DNA of 64,000 nt from Candidatus Villigracilis adiacens. Lineage in GTDB: Bacteria > Chloroflexota > Anaerolineae > Anaerolineales > Villigracilaceae. Made by a program: the position numbers and the translations under genes. Shown in pieces: positions 31,849 to 40,549 of the stretch. The DNA lies in assembly GCA_016703605.1 (NCBI GenBank), contig JADJBU010000022.1, positions 744,001 to 808,000 of the forward strand. Direction: 5' to 3'. Numbering within the stretch: the first letter of the stretch is position 1; each line of letters opens with the position of its first letter. The notes beneath the pieces were generated by a model that saw nothing but the letters and a program-made list of their open reading frames with translations, was not told where the DNA came from and searched no databases.

Positions 31849-32498
31849 TCAGTTATTGTCCAAAAGTAATCACCAGTATATCCAGCGGATTGGAACATTT
31901 TTAACCAACCTGAAGGTTCATAATGCGTCCGGGCAGTCAACATCCATCGAAGAAACAAGTCCCTTTCTTCCGGTGTTCTGTAGGAATCCACCTGAATATA
32001 TCCCCCAGCAGGCGCAACCCGCTGAAGTTCACAGATGGCTCGAAAACACAGGTCTTTATCTAAATTATGAATGGTATTAACTGAAATGGCAGCCCGAAAA
32101 AAATTAGAGGGGAAAGGAAGGAATGCCGCATTTGCAACAGCAAGTTTTCCCGAAGTTTCCATCTCTGCATGGGAGACGGCATAATAGGATATATCGACCC
32201 CAATCACAACCAACCCCGGGCAAACTGTCATCAAATCTTTGACCAGAAATCCCTTAGCGCAGCCAATGTCGAGTACGCGGTCTCCTGGCTTCAATTTCCA
32301 ATGATTGCAGAAATCTTGTGCAATCGGCATCCAACGCCCATCATATCGATATCCGCCATATCCCTGGGTTCGATCCCCATCAAAGTATTCCCTGCCAAAC
32401 TTCATCGCCACTAACCGTTGCTCTTCTTGAGCGGCATGGCGGGAATCAACATCCCTTTTTGAGCGCGGATAACTTCGAAGCAGGTTAATTTCCACCAT
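31845..32498 (-). CDS. Class I SAM-dependent methyltransferase
   Basis: The 217-residue protein has motif I VLDIGCAKGFLVKDL (about 63-77), GVDISYYAVSHAE (strand 2), ANAAFLPFPSNFFRAAISVNTIHNL (motif II with the phenotype of 'LPF..xxFD'), and RVAPAGGYIQVDSYRT. N-terminal Arg/Tyr-rich stretch YFDGDRTQGYGGYRYDGR is characteristic of a group found in surface-polysaccharide and legionaminic/other sugar loci. It ends overlapping the NUDIX gene and starts six bases from the epimerase stop, so it is part of a tight operon. Confidence 0.83.
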   Translation of the reverse strand: MVEINLLRSYPRSKRDVDSRHAAQEEQRLVAMKFGREYFDGDRTQGYGGYRYDGRWMPIAQDFCNHWKLKPGDRVLDIGCAKGFLVKDLMTVCPGLVVIGVDISYYAVSHAEMETSGKLAVANAAFLPFPSNFFRAAISVNTIHNLDKDLCFRAICELQRVAPAGGYIQVDSYRTPEERDLFLRWMLTARTHYEPSGWLKMFQSAGYTGDYFWTITE

Positions 32499-32504
32499 GT
32501 TTAC

Positions 32505-33395
32505 TTACTGGAAAAATCCATTCGCTATCATTGACTTGAGCCCATCGTCTAATGATGTGAACCAAAAATTTGGAAACGCCTTATAAATTTCGGTTGGATC
32601 AAAGTTTATATGGGTAATTGGATTCTGGCGTCGCGAGGTTTGGATATCAATCTCGTTATCAACTAAAGCGGATATCTTACCTGCTAAGTCCATGAAAGAA
32701 ATGGAAGCCCCAGATGTCAGATTAAGGACACCTTCGGTCTTTTTCGCCAAGCATAGCCCTATCAAATTTACCACATCGCCTACGTAAATATGGCACCGCC
32801 TTTCCTCACCCTTGCCAAATAGCGATATTTTCCGTTCCTGTAAGGCGGACCGAAGGAAACGATTAGGCCCATAACCGTTATGGGTATCTCCAACGCCATA
32901 CATAGCATTAGAACGCAAAACCACCAGGGGTATTTCCCTTTGTTTAGCTACAGGTCTTAACATTTCTTCACGAATAAGATGCCCAAATCCGTATAAGCTA
33001 TCCGGAAGACACGGGGAGGTCTCCCTCAGAAGTCTGTTTTCCGCGCCATACACTGCATCCGTGCTCAAGTACACAATATATGAACACCGCCCATTCTCCA
33101 AAAACTGGCAGAAATGATTCATCATCGCAATGTTTTTCAACATGGCGCCGCGATCTTTACCTTTATCTGGCGTCAACGCTGAAGTAAAAATGACCGAGTC
33201 TTCGGGTTTGATCACTTCAAGAAATTTTTCCACTGAAGTCGGGGCTGTAAGATCAACTTCAGGCAGGTCGATTGGCAGATATTCAATCTGCTGGGAATTA
33301 AGATGATCTATCAATTTTCTTCCCAGAAATCCATATGCGCCAATCAAAACTACCCGGGAAGGTTTGACAGGGTTATTATTAAGATGTGAAGCCAT
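32505..33395 (-). CDS. NAD-dependent epimerase/dehydratase (SDR)
   Basis: An extended SDR of about 296 residues: RVVLIGAYGFLGRKL is the Rossmann G-x-x-G-x-x-G motif, followed by VDLTAPTSVEKFLEVI, YIVYLSTDAVYGAENRL (catalytic Ser/Thr region), DSLYGFGHLIREEML (Tyr; the Lys of YxxxK is replaced by His in YGFGH, unusual) and VVLRSNAMYGVGD. The start MASHLNNN at 33395 overlaps the upstream gene by 17 bases; the longer frame starts well inside that gene and is unlikely. Probably a nucleotide-sugar reductase or epimerase; the altered YxxxK makes catalysis uncertain. Confidence 0.78.
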   Translation of the reverse strand: MASHLNNNPVKPSRVVLIGAYGFLGRKLIDHLNSQQIEYLPIDLPEVDLTAPTSVEKFLEVIKPEDSVIFTSALTPDKGKDRGAMLKNIAMMNHFCQFLENGRCSYIVYLSTDAVYGAENRLLRETSPCLPDSLYGFGHLIREEMLRPVAKQREIPLVVLRSNAMYGVGDTHNGYGPNRFLRSALQERKISLFGKGEERRCHIYVGDVVNLIGLCLAKKTEGVLNLTSGASISFMDLAGKISALVDNEIDIQTSRRQNPITHINFDPTEIYKAFPNFWFTSLDDGLKSMIANGFFQ

Positions 33396-34686
33396 TTGTA
33401 AACTCCATTGGGCGTCCAAGTGTAAGGTAGTTGAGACCTGCTTTTTTACACTGTTGGGCATTTAAGGTCTTGTAAGGGTCAATAATCAGATCTCCATCCA
33501 GATTATTCTTGATTTCAACGGGGTCAATTGACTTAAATTCGCTCCATGGTGTCATGATCACCAAAACCTTGGACCCCTTACAAGCCTCAAGCGGAGTTAA
33601 GACCTGAGTAACATGCGGAAAGGCGGATGATTCAAGCATTGCCTGAGGATCATAAGCTTTCACAAATATACCCATGAGATTTTTTAGGAGTACCAGTGAA
33701 GGTGAATTTTTTATTGATTTTGTGTCTGCCTTATAAGTTAAACCCCATACCGCCAGCTGCGGATCCTGATATTTACTTAGAATGGTTTCATGCAACTTTC
33801 GAAACACCCAATCTTTTCGATAGGCGCTGTTGGAAACCCACGAATCGACAACCCCCGAATCTGTCCCGAATTCATTAGAGAGTCTTATGATTGTTACCAA
33901 ATCTCGTTCGAGATTTCCGCCAGCAATGCCCAAGCCCGGCTCTAAATATGCAAAATCACCGATCCGTTTATCCAATCGAAGAGCTGGAACTATTTCCGCC
34001 CAGTCTGCCCCAACATTCTCGCAAATTTCTGCGAGGGTATTTGCAGCGCTTACAGATGCGACCAAACAGCAATTTATCGATATCTTTGCAAGTTCCGCGC
34101 TTTCATATCGCATGGCCAATATTGGACATTGAAAGCTCTCCAGAAAGTGTAGATAGGTATCTGGAAGCGATTCAGAAGGATCATAGCAGCCAACAATATA
34201 TCGCTCGGGATGCAGAGCTCGTTCCACTGCCCGCCCAAAAATGAGCGTTTCGACCTGATAATACAAACGGGCATTTTTTTTCTGAAGTTCGTCTTTCAGC
34301 CTGTGATACAAACGTCTCGAAAACCCAGGAGGCACCTGACTCAATATGACCAAAGTCGTATCGTGCGATATGACTTTCAAAACAGCATCAATCAAAGATT
34401 CCAGCACCGAAAGGTCACTATGGTTACTTTCGTCCGTTTTGATATCTATTGAGAAAATTATCAGCCTGCATTGATGTAGCTGCGAAATATCAGCGGTAAA
34501 CCGAATATTTGCATTATGTTTTGCCAACAACTCATCCAATTGAGGCTCATAGATTGGCAGCTTTCCTTCCGTTAGCTCCCCACAAAGCAAGGCATTTGGG
34601 TCAAATCCAATCACTTTAAATCCTTTGCTTGCGCCGGAAACACTGGTGATAATCCCCAGGTGAGATAAACCTACAAAACCTATCAT
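33379..34686 (-). CDS. UDP-glucose/GDP-mannose dehydrogenase homologue lacking the catalytic Cys
   Basis: The 435-residue protein has the three-domain UGD layout: N-terminal Rossmann (MIGFVGLSHLGIITS), middle helical domain with AELAKISINCCLVASV (Lys201 and Asn205 region), and C-terminal NAD/sugar domain with LAVWGLTYKADTKSIKNSP. In the active-site loop, where the family reads G-x-G-G-S-C-x-P-K-D, this protein reads GIAGGNLERD: Asn258 replaces the Cys and Arg the Lys. It could not form the thiohemiacetal, so the usual two-step oxidation to a uronic acid is not expected. It may stop at the aldehyde/alcohol stage or have a different role. Confidence 0.82.
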   Translation of the reverse strand: MIGFVGLSHLGIITSVSGASKGFKVIGFDPNALLCGELTEGKLPIYEPQLDELLAKHNANIRFTADISQLHQCRLIIFSIDIKTDESNHSDLSVLESLIDAVLKVISHDTTLVILSQVPPGFSRRLYHRLKDELQKKNARLYYQVETLIFGRAVERALHPERYIVGCYDPSESLPDTYLHFLESFQCPILAMRYESAELAKISINCCLVASVSAANTLAEICENVGADWAEIVPALRLDKRIGDFAYLEPGLGIAGGNLERDLVTIIRLSNEFGTDSGVVDSWVSNSAYRKDWVFRKLHETILSKYQDPQLAVWGLTYKADTKSIKNSPSLVLLKNLMGIFVKAYDPQAMLESSAFPHVTQVLTPLEACKGSKVLVIMTPWSEFKSIDPVEIKNNLDGDLIIDPYKTLNAQQCKKAGLNYLTLGRPMEFTNGFTS

Positions 34687-34762
34687 AATCTATTAACTCC
34701 GATATCGAGATAATTCTGGCAGAACCCTTTGAGATAGGGTTGCCCCAGAATAGAATCAGGGA

Positions 34763-35704
34763 TTAAATAATATCCAAATCGGGGCGGTTTTTTCTTAATT
34801 GATCAACCAATCCCAGTAATACAGTATTTACCCAAATATCATTCTGAAGGTTTGTTTCCCCTTTCTCGCAAATTTGTTTAAAATATTGATATTCCAACGC
34901 CCAAGTTGGATCAGATTCCTCCAACGTCACCGAATGAGTATCTGGCTTCCCGCTGGGAAGCACCCTCTTTCTGACGCTGTATACACTGGGTCCCCATTTA
35001 CAAAGGCTTTGGATATGAGCAGAGCCGTACTCAGCATAAACATCTGCCATAAAGTTATTTCGCCACGACAATAAAGTGCCCTCAAGAGAAAACATCGGAT
35101 ATCCGCCCGCGCTGCCAAAAATAAAATGGTCAAAAGATCGATTTTCAAAACAATTGAAACTCCAGGGGACAAAATGCGTATCCTCCACATTAAACAGAAA
35201 CCGCAACATGTCCAACATATGGGAAGCCAAATCAGGTAAAACACCTGTCCCACGGTCGCGCCAATCTGAGTTTCTAACGTCGCGCGCTGTCCCATTTCCG
35301 TAAAACAAACGAACCATGTAAACCTTTCCCAAATCCCCCGTATCGAGTAGATTTTTCAGATTTACAATGTGAGGTTCAAATCGGTGGTTATATGCCGTAT
35401 AGCATGTTGTGTGATTGGAGCGTGAAAGATTAAGTAGAACCTGCAACTCTGTATTGTCCCGCGCAAGAAGCGGTTTTTCGACCAGCACATGCTTTTGATT
35501 CTCAAGTAAATACCGAAGAATTTCGATTTTGGGTTGATCTGGCGTGCAGACAAAAGCGCCTTCGTACAAGTTTAATGGAACCTCGCGAATATCGCGATAA
35601 TCCGCTTCGGGCTTAATGGGATCAACAGTTGCGACGACATCCCTGCCAGCAACAGCTTTTCTTTTATTTCCCTGGATACCCAAACCCACAACTACCATTC
35701 TCAT
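34763..35704 (-). CDS. Gfo/Idh/MocA family oxidoreductase
   Basis: The 313-residue protein has an N-terminal Rossmann fold (MRMVVVGLGIQGNKRK), the family motif KHVLVEKPLLARD (E-K-P, Lys is catalytic), TCYTAYNHRFEPHI, and DLASHMLDMLRFL (Asp/His of the second catalytic motif). Members interconvert alcohol and keto groups of sugars, inositols or nucleotide sugars using NAD(P). It begins where the upstream fused kinase/nucleotidyltransferase ends (four-base overlap), so the two are coupled. Likely acts on the same sugar. Confidence 0.86.
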   Translation of the reverse strand: MRMVVVGLGIQGNKRKAVAGRDVVATVDPIKPEADYRDIREVPLNLYEGAFVCTPDQPKIEILRYLLENQKHVLVEKPLLARDNTELQVLLNLSRSNHTTCYTAYNHRFEPHIVNLKNLLDTGDLGKVYMVRLFYGNGTARDVRNSDWRDRGTGVLPDLASHMLDMLRFLFNVEDTHFVPWSFNCFENRSFDHFIFGSAGGYPMFSLEGTLLSWRNNFMADVYAEYGSAHIQSLCKWGPSVYSVRKRVLPSGKPDTHSVTLEESDPTWALEYQYFKQICEKGETNLQNDIWVNTVLLGLVDQLRKNRPDLDII

Positions 35705-37263
35705 AGGTACTTGACTCTCTTTTCCAGTATATCAATTCGTTTGAGGACATCGCCCGGGGATACTGGGGTATTTCCATACGATTCGCAGGCAACCGAGGCA
35801 GCCAGCGAGCCTAAAATTGAGGCAATAACTATTGATTTCGTGGTTAACAATGCCAGGGTTGCATATGCCAAGAGGGCGTCTCCGGCGCCAACTGGATCAA
35901 CAAGTTTTTCGACAAAACTATCCACAGTAAAAAACGCTCTTGGATCTTCAGTGGAAACTGACCGATAAGAAATAATTCCCCTTTCTCCCAGCTTCATTAT
36001 TAGATATTTGCAGTTGGCTTTTTGGTATAACTTCAATGCCAAAGGGCGGACCACAGAGTCTTGATCCCCAAGCGCGAAGCGCGTTTCGCGTTCGTTTGGG
36101 GTGATTAAATCAAACCCTTGAAATTCTGTAATGTTTCCCCAACGACTTGCCACCTGGCTATCCGCGACTCGAAAAGTCTCATTGGGAATGCTTTCGAGCA
36201 TGGTTGGAATCGTCTGGTGACTGAATACCCCATGTCGGAAATCACTAAAGACTATTGCATCTTCGTTTGTTTTTGATATTGATGCCGCAAATTCGTCCAG
36301 TGTCTTATCAATGATAGGATTGTTCTGCACACGGTCAACTTTAAGGAGGTTGTAGCCATTGGAAAAATAGCTATGCTTCTGTGTAGTTGGCCGGTTTTTG
36401 TCCACAATACAATTGCATTCAACGCCTGATTTTTCCAGGTCTCTTAAAACAAAATCCTTTAAGTCGTCATCGCCCATCAGGGTCGTAAATCTCACCCGCG
36501 CGCCGGCTGACTTCAAATGCTTAGAAACTACGGCTGCGCCGCCGACAAAATCAACCTGTTTTTCAAATTTGATACTTATTGTTGGAGTTTTTGTCATTCC
36601 CCCAATCATGGTGCCGTAAGTATACGAATCGACAATTGTGTCTCCCACAACGTGGACGCTGCACCCCTGCAACATTTCTACCGAAGAGCGGAGGATATTA
36701 AAATCGATTTCTTCTGCAACCATCAAGGTTGCAAGCTTATCTGATGTAATATTAGGCGGGTTAGACTCAATAAATGATGAGGAAGAATAAACAACATCCC
36801 CCGGTGTGAATATGATCTCCCCGCCATAGGCTGCCAAAACTTCCACTTCCTCGGCGGTTTTAGGATGTAATGATCCTGCCACATATTCATATCCTTTAGC
36901 AAAGTAATCTGGCTGGATAAACTTAATATTATCCAAAGGAGTTGGATTTTGATCGATGATTACAAAATCAACAAACTCCAATGAAGCGAGGTTCATTGCC
37001 CTAAGATACTCGGGAACATAAGGGCGATAATTTGCCTTGCTCACATGAGCATCACTAGTCAAACTTGCCACAAGGAAGTCGGCCTTGCTTTTTGCAAATG
37101 CCAGGTGCCGTATATGACCCGGATGAACAATATCGAAGGTTCCATGGCACATAATAACTTTTTTCTGACGAGGGCGGTTTCCGATTATCTGCACAAGTTC
37201 ATCACGGGATTTCAGTTTATTCTTAACTAATTCAGAGTACATTATTTCATTCAATCCGGACAT
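35701..37263 (-). CDS. Fused nucleotidyltransferase - PfkB sugar kinase (HldE-like, reversed domain order)
   Basis: 520 residues. The N-terminal domain is a cytidylyltransferase-type nucleotidyltransferase: CHGTFDIVHPGHIRHL (40-54) holds the H-x-G-H signature, with FAKGYEY near 122. The C-terminal domain (about 195-515) is a PfkB/ribokinase-type kinase: FVGGAAVVSKHLKSAGA near 240 and DPVGAGDALLAYATL at 456-470 containing the catalytic Asp. Bifunctional HldE of the heptose pathway has the kinase first and the nucleotidyltransferase second; here the order is reversed. It likely phosphorylates and activates a heptose-type sugar. It could alternatively act on another sugar, as the family is broad. 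Confidence 0.83.
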   Translation of the reverse strand: MSGLNEIMYSELVKNKLKSRDELVQIIGNRPRQKKVIMCHGTFDIVHPGHIRHLAFAKSKADFLVASLTSDAHVSKANYRPYVPEYLRAMNLASLEFVDFVIIDQNPTPLDNIKFIQPDYFAKGYEYVAGSLHPKTAEEVEVLAAYGGEIIFTPGDVVYSSSSFIESNPPNITSDKLATLMVAEEIDFNILRSSVEMLQGCSVHVVGDTIVDSYTYGTMIGGMTKTPTISIKFEKQVDFVGGAAVVSKHLKSAGARVRFTTLMGDDDLKDFVLRDLEKSGVECNCIVDKNRPTTQKHSYFSNGYNLLKVDRVQNNPIIDKTLDEFAASISKTNEDAIVFSDFRHGVFSHQTIPTMLESIPNETFRVADSQVASRWGNITEFQGFDLITPNERETRFALGDQDSVVRPLALKLYQKANCKYLIMKLGERGIISYRSVSTEDPRAFFTVDSFVEKLVDPVGAGDALLAYATLALLTTKSIVIASILGSLAASVACESYGNTPVSPGDVLKRIDILEKRVKYL

Positions 37264-37290
37264 ATCAAGCCTCCTATTTTACATTTTCGC

Positions 37291-38316
37291 TTATTTTTTT
37301 GGCGAGGCTGGCCTGCGCTGGTCCGAGAGCATCATAAACCATGTTTCAGTTGCCTTCCCAATAGAAGTGGGATCCCAAAGCGGGGCACTTCTCCAATAAT
37401 CAATATTTTGAAGCATGGTACGCACCCCCGTTTCAAAAGTTACCTCGGGGCGCCAATTGAGGTGCGCTGTAATTTTTGAGATATCAGCCCATGTACAATC
37501 GGGTTCGCCGGGACGTTTGGGGACATACACGATTTCTTCCGTGCCGAGCAATTCCACAAGTCGATTGACAGACTCGGGGCTGCCAGCCCCAAGATTATAA
37601 ACCTCAGCATCCCTGTTTGACTCGGCTGCCGCCAGATAAGCTTTCACAACATCGGTAACGAAGACAAAATCACGCGTCTGGGAGCCGTCGCCAACGATGG
37701 TAAATGGTTTTCCGGCTAACTTTTGCGCGAGAAAAACCCCAAACACCGCGCCATATGCGCCACTGGTCCGCGAGCGGGGACCATAAACATTGAACATGCG
37801 AATCGAAATGACCGGCAAATGATAAACTTTGCCCCAATGGAATGCAGCCTGCTCTCCAAGATATTTGCTGAGGGCGTATGGATATTGCGGGTCGATCAAA
37901 GAACTTTCTTGAGTCGGCAATTCGGTCGCCAACCCGTAACAAGAAGAAGATGCGGCGTAGATGAATTTTGACACGCCTGCATGGCGGGAAGCCTCTAAAA
38001 CCCGAACCGTGCCCATTACGTTTGTTGACAAATAATCAACAGGCCGTTCGATGGACGGCACGATGTCTCCCATCCCGGCAAAATGGAACACATAGGAAGC
38101 GCCTGCAAACAGGGGGTCACCCTGTTCAATATCGCGAATATCGCCAACGACAAAATTCAAGTTTGGGTGAGACCGGCAATGAGCCAGATTTGCCTCCCGG
38201 CCGCTGGAAAGATTATCTATACCATGGACCCTGAACCCCCTTTCGAGCAACAGGTCAACCATATGACTGCCAATAAAACCGGCTGCCCCTGTAACTACTG
38301 CAATCTTCTCGCCCAT
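37291..38316 (-). CDS. NAD-dependent nucleotide-sugar epimerase/dehydratase
   Basis: A 341-residue extended SDR with all standard motifs: VVTGAAGFIGSHMVDLL (NAD binding), IDNLSSGREANL, YAASSSCYGLATELP (Ser/Thr), PQYPYALSKYLGEQ (Y-x-x-x-K) and SIRMFNVYGPRSR. It resembles UDP-glucose/GlcNAc 4-epimerases and their relatives. Two bases separate it from the next upstream epimerase gene stop/start, indicating one operon. Probably sets the stereochemistry of a sugar nucleotide used by the glycosyltransferases of the locus. Confidence 0.88.
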   Translation of the reverse strand: MGEKIAVVTGAAGFIGSHMVDLLLERGFRVHGIDNLSSGREANLAHCRSHPNLNFVVGDIRDIEQGDPLFAGASYVFHFAGMGDIVPSIERPVDYLSTNVMGTVRVLEASRHAGVSKFIYAASSSCYGLATELPTQESSLIDPQYPYALSKYLGEQAAFHWGKVYHLPVISIRMFNVYGPRSRTSGAYGAVFGVFLAQKLAGKPFTIVGDGSQTRDFVFVTDVVKAYLAAAESNRDAEVYNLGAGSPESVNRLVELLGTEEIVYVPKRPGEPDCTWADISKITAHLNWRPEVTFETGVRTMLQNIDYWRSAPLWDPTSIGKATETWFMMLSDQRRPASPKK

Positions 38317-38317
38317 C

Positions 38318-39316
38318 TTATTCCACGCCCTTGCTCTTGAGCACTTTCACATTAAAATATTTTTCATCATCAAGGCTATGGGGCAATTTTCCCGATTTAA
38401 ATGCTCTGCAAAGGTCTCTCGCCGCGTCTTCAATTGTCCGGACAGGACGATAGCCGAGAACTCGGGCGATCTTTTCAGAAGATATGTGATATGAACGCAG
38501 GTCATTCGACGGGGATGTGTCAATTTCAATGGGAGCCAATTCCGGGTATTCACTCTCGACGACCGTTTTGACCATGCCCGCAATTTCAGCAATGGTGTGG
38601 TTCTGATACCCGGCATTGAATATTTCACCAGCAACTTTTTCGGACGGGTAGTCCAGCATTTTGACATATAAATCAGCCACGTCGTCAATGTGAATGTTGG
38701 GGCGTTTCTGGGTTCCGCCAAAGACTGTAATCCGGCGTTTGTTGATCGCCAGGTTGGTAAGAATATTGACTGAAAGATCAAGCCGCATTCTGGGCGAATA
38801 CCCGCAGACCGTGGCGGGACGGACAATGACCGTTGTAAATTCAGGGGATTGGTATTTCAACAAAAGCGGCTCGCACATTCCCTTGAATTTGTTGTAATCA
38901 GTCAATGGAACAAGGGGGTGCTCTTCGGTTACATTCGGCTCATCGCTCACACCGTATACGGAACTGGTCGAAACATAAAGAAACCGCGAAACCCCGGCGG
39001 CTTTGCTGGCTTCGACCATGGGTTCAAAGCAATCGTAATTTATCGATTTACTCAATCCCGAATCAAGCTCAAAACTCGGGTCGTTCGAGATACATGCCAG
39101 ATGGATGACCGTATCCACCCCGGTTAGAAAGGAGGCAAAATACTTCGTGTCGCGGATATCTCCCTTGATGGACGTAAACCTGGGATGCTTGGGCAGTCCT
39201 TCATCGCCATACAACATCAGATCATATCCAATCACTTCATGCCCCGCCTCCAACAACTTTGGGACCAGAACACAACCGACGTAACCCGCCGCTCCTGTAA
39301 CCAATACTTTATGCAT
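38318..39316 (-). CDS. NAD-dependent nucleotide-sugar epimerase/dehydratase
   Basis: A 332-residue extended SDR: VLVTGAAGYVGCVLVPKL, VIGYDLMLYGDEGLPKH, YVSTSSVYGVSDEPNVTEEH, PLTDYNKFKGMCEPL (Tyr and Lys of Y-N-K-F-K) and IVRPATVCGYSPRMRLD. The 'P-L-T-D-Y-N-K-F-K' region is typical of a group of sugar epimerases from surface-glycan loci acting on heptose or 6-deoxy sugars. First gene of the run, preceded by a palindromic element that separates it from the upstream GT2 gene. Confidence 0.86.
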   Translation of the reverse strand: MHKVLVTGAAGYVGCVLVPKLLEAGHEVIGYDLMLYGDEGLPKHPRFTSIKGDIRDTKYFASFLTGVDTVIHLACISNDPSFELDSGLSKSINYDCFEPMVEASKAAGVSRFLYVSTSSVYGVSDEPNVTEEHPLVPLTDYNKFKGMCEPLLLKYQSPEFTTVIVRPATVCGYSPRMRLDLSVNILTNLAINKRRITVFGGTQKRPNIHIDDVADLYVKMLDYPSEKVAGEIFNAGYQNHTIAEIAGMVKTVVESEYPELAPIEIDTSPSNDLRSYHISSEKIARVLGYRPVRTIEDAARDLCRAFKSGKLPHSLDDEKYFNVKVLKSKGVE

Positions 39317-39385
39317 ATTTTTTTCCTCTCAATTATTATTTAATTATTTCCCTGCCATTCGCTACCAAGCAGGCTTACCGGTTTT

Positions 39386-39539
39386 GGGCTCTACCGTTTT
39401 TAACGGGAAAACCATTTTTGAACACAAAGTACACGAAGGTCACGAAGGAAAAACCCTAAAAGATCGCTCGCTTTTTCCCCCTTTGTGTCCGTAGTGTCCT
39501 TCGTGTTTAATCTCTTTCCCGTTGATTACGGGAGAGCCC
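39386..39539. repeat. Dispersed palindromic element, type 1, copy C
   Basis: It has GGGCTCTACCGTTTTTAACG at the left end and CCCGTTGATTACGGGAGAGC at the right end as imperfect inverted repeats. The interior holds ACACGAAGGTCACGAAGG and GTGTCCTTCGTG. The longest and best-bounded of the three copies; with short flanks it fills the gap 39317-39546. Confidence 0.68.
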
Positions 39540-39546
39540 GGTTTTG

Positions 39547-40317
39547 CTATCCGTTGGCTTCCACAGGATATCGTCGCCTGTAGGAAGATTCGGGTTTCAG
39601 GCGATCTTTAACTTGAATCTCCCAGAATAACTTAGAGATCAGGTTTAATACTCTCAGGAAATTTCTGAACACGAACGCGCTGGAATTACCCTGGGTGCGA
39701 TCACGATTATGCAGCCCGACTTCGACAAAACCAAAACCCGCCTTGATCAGGCGGATATTGATTTCAGCCATGAATGCAAAACCATTTGTGGTCATCGGCG
39801 TCTGGTTAAGCAAATCTCTACGGTGAATACAGGGTCCATTAAAATATTTGATTCGCATGCCGAAAATCAAATTCATTAATAAGGTGAATACTCTCGAGAT
39901 CAACCGGCGGAAATACCCGCGCGATTCGCTTAGGATATAAACGAGAACCACATCGGCCTGCCCAACAGCATCGAACATACGGGTCAGGGTCTCTTCTGGA
40001 ACACTGTTCTTTCCGGGGAGCCAGCCTACGTATTCCATTTTTGCCAATTTCACCCCTTCGCGATATGAATGCCCCAACCCCATGGTTTGCGGGTTATGAA
40101 TGGCGCGGATGTACTTATGATCGCGCGCCAACTGGTCTGCAATCGCAGCGGTTTGATCCTGACTACCGTCGTCAAATATCAGTATCTCAAAGTCTGAGAT
40201 ATCCTGCGCGCCTGCAATCACGGATGTGATGGTATTTATTGTTTTTTCCAGATCGCCTTGTTCGTTCAGACAGGGCACAATGATCGACAAAGTTTTGTTT
40301 TGTAAATTTGATTTCAT
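39547..40317 (-). CDS. GT2 glycosyltransferase (DPM/GtrB-like)
   Basis: The 256-residue protein begins LSIIVPCLNEQGDLEKT, then FEILIFDDGSQDQTAAIAD, PQTMGLGHSYREGVKLAKME and GWLPGKNSVPEETL, in which the usual D-G-D/D-x-D is replaced by the G-K-N type. FGMRIKYFNGPCIHRRDLL follows. This resembles dolichol/undecaprenyl-phosphate sugar synthases, but without C-terminal membrane helices. The start MKSNLQNK at 40317 is chosen because the N-terminal 89 residues of the longer frame are Arg/Ser/Pro-rich and not protein-like. It may make the lipid-linked donor for the GT-C proteins upstream. Confidence 0.82.
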   Translation of the reverse strand: MKSNLQNKTLSIIVPCLNEQGDLEKTINTITSVIAGAQDISDFEILIFDDGSQDQTAAIADQLARDHKYIRAIHNPQTMGLGHSYREGVKLAKMEYVGWLPGKNSVPEETLTRMFDAVGQADVVLVYILSESRGYFRRLISRVFTLLMNLIFGMRIKYFNGPCIHRRDLLNQTPMTTNGFAFMAEINIRLIKAGFGFVEVGLHNRDRTQGNSSAFVFRNFLRVLNLISKLFWEIQVKDRLKPESSYRRRYPVEANG

Positions 40318-40479
40318 TCTGATGATAGAACTCCGCCAGGTAATTTCAACCGGAAGTAACCGCAGTATTTTACCTGACTTTGAAGGAGCCCGCAAACGGC
40401 TATTCGGACTCTTTAACTCGTTTTTCTCACAACGTTTGCGGCGGGCCGGCTGCGAGAGGGGCGTTGGGGGAAAATTGGA

Positions 40480-40513
40480 CAAGTACCGCTTCGACGGCAT
40501 CGAGGCGGTACTT
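40480..40513. terminator. Hairpin upstream of the GT2 gene
   Basis: CAAGTACCGC (40480-40489) and its complement GCGGTACTTG (40504-40513) can form a 10-bp stem in the 232-base gap between the GT2 gene and the large membrane gene. The remainder of the gap holds nothing recognised. Confidence 0.4.
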
Positions 40514-40549
40514 GTGATGGAGAGCGAAATACCAAGTCTAATCTCAGGA

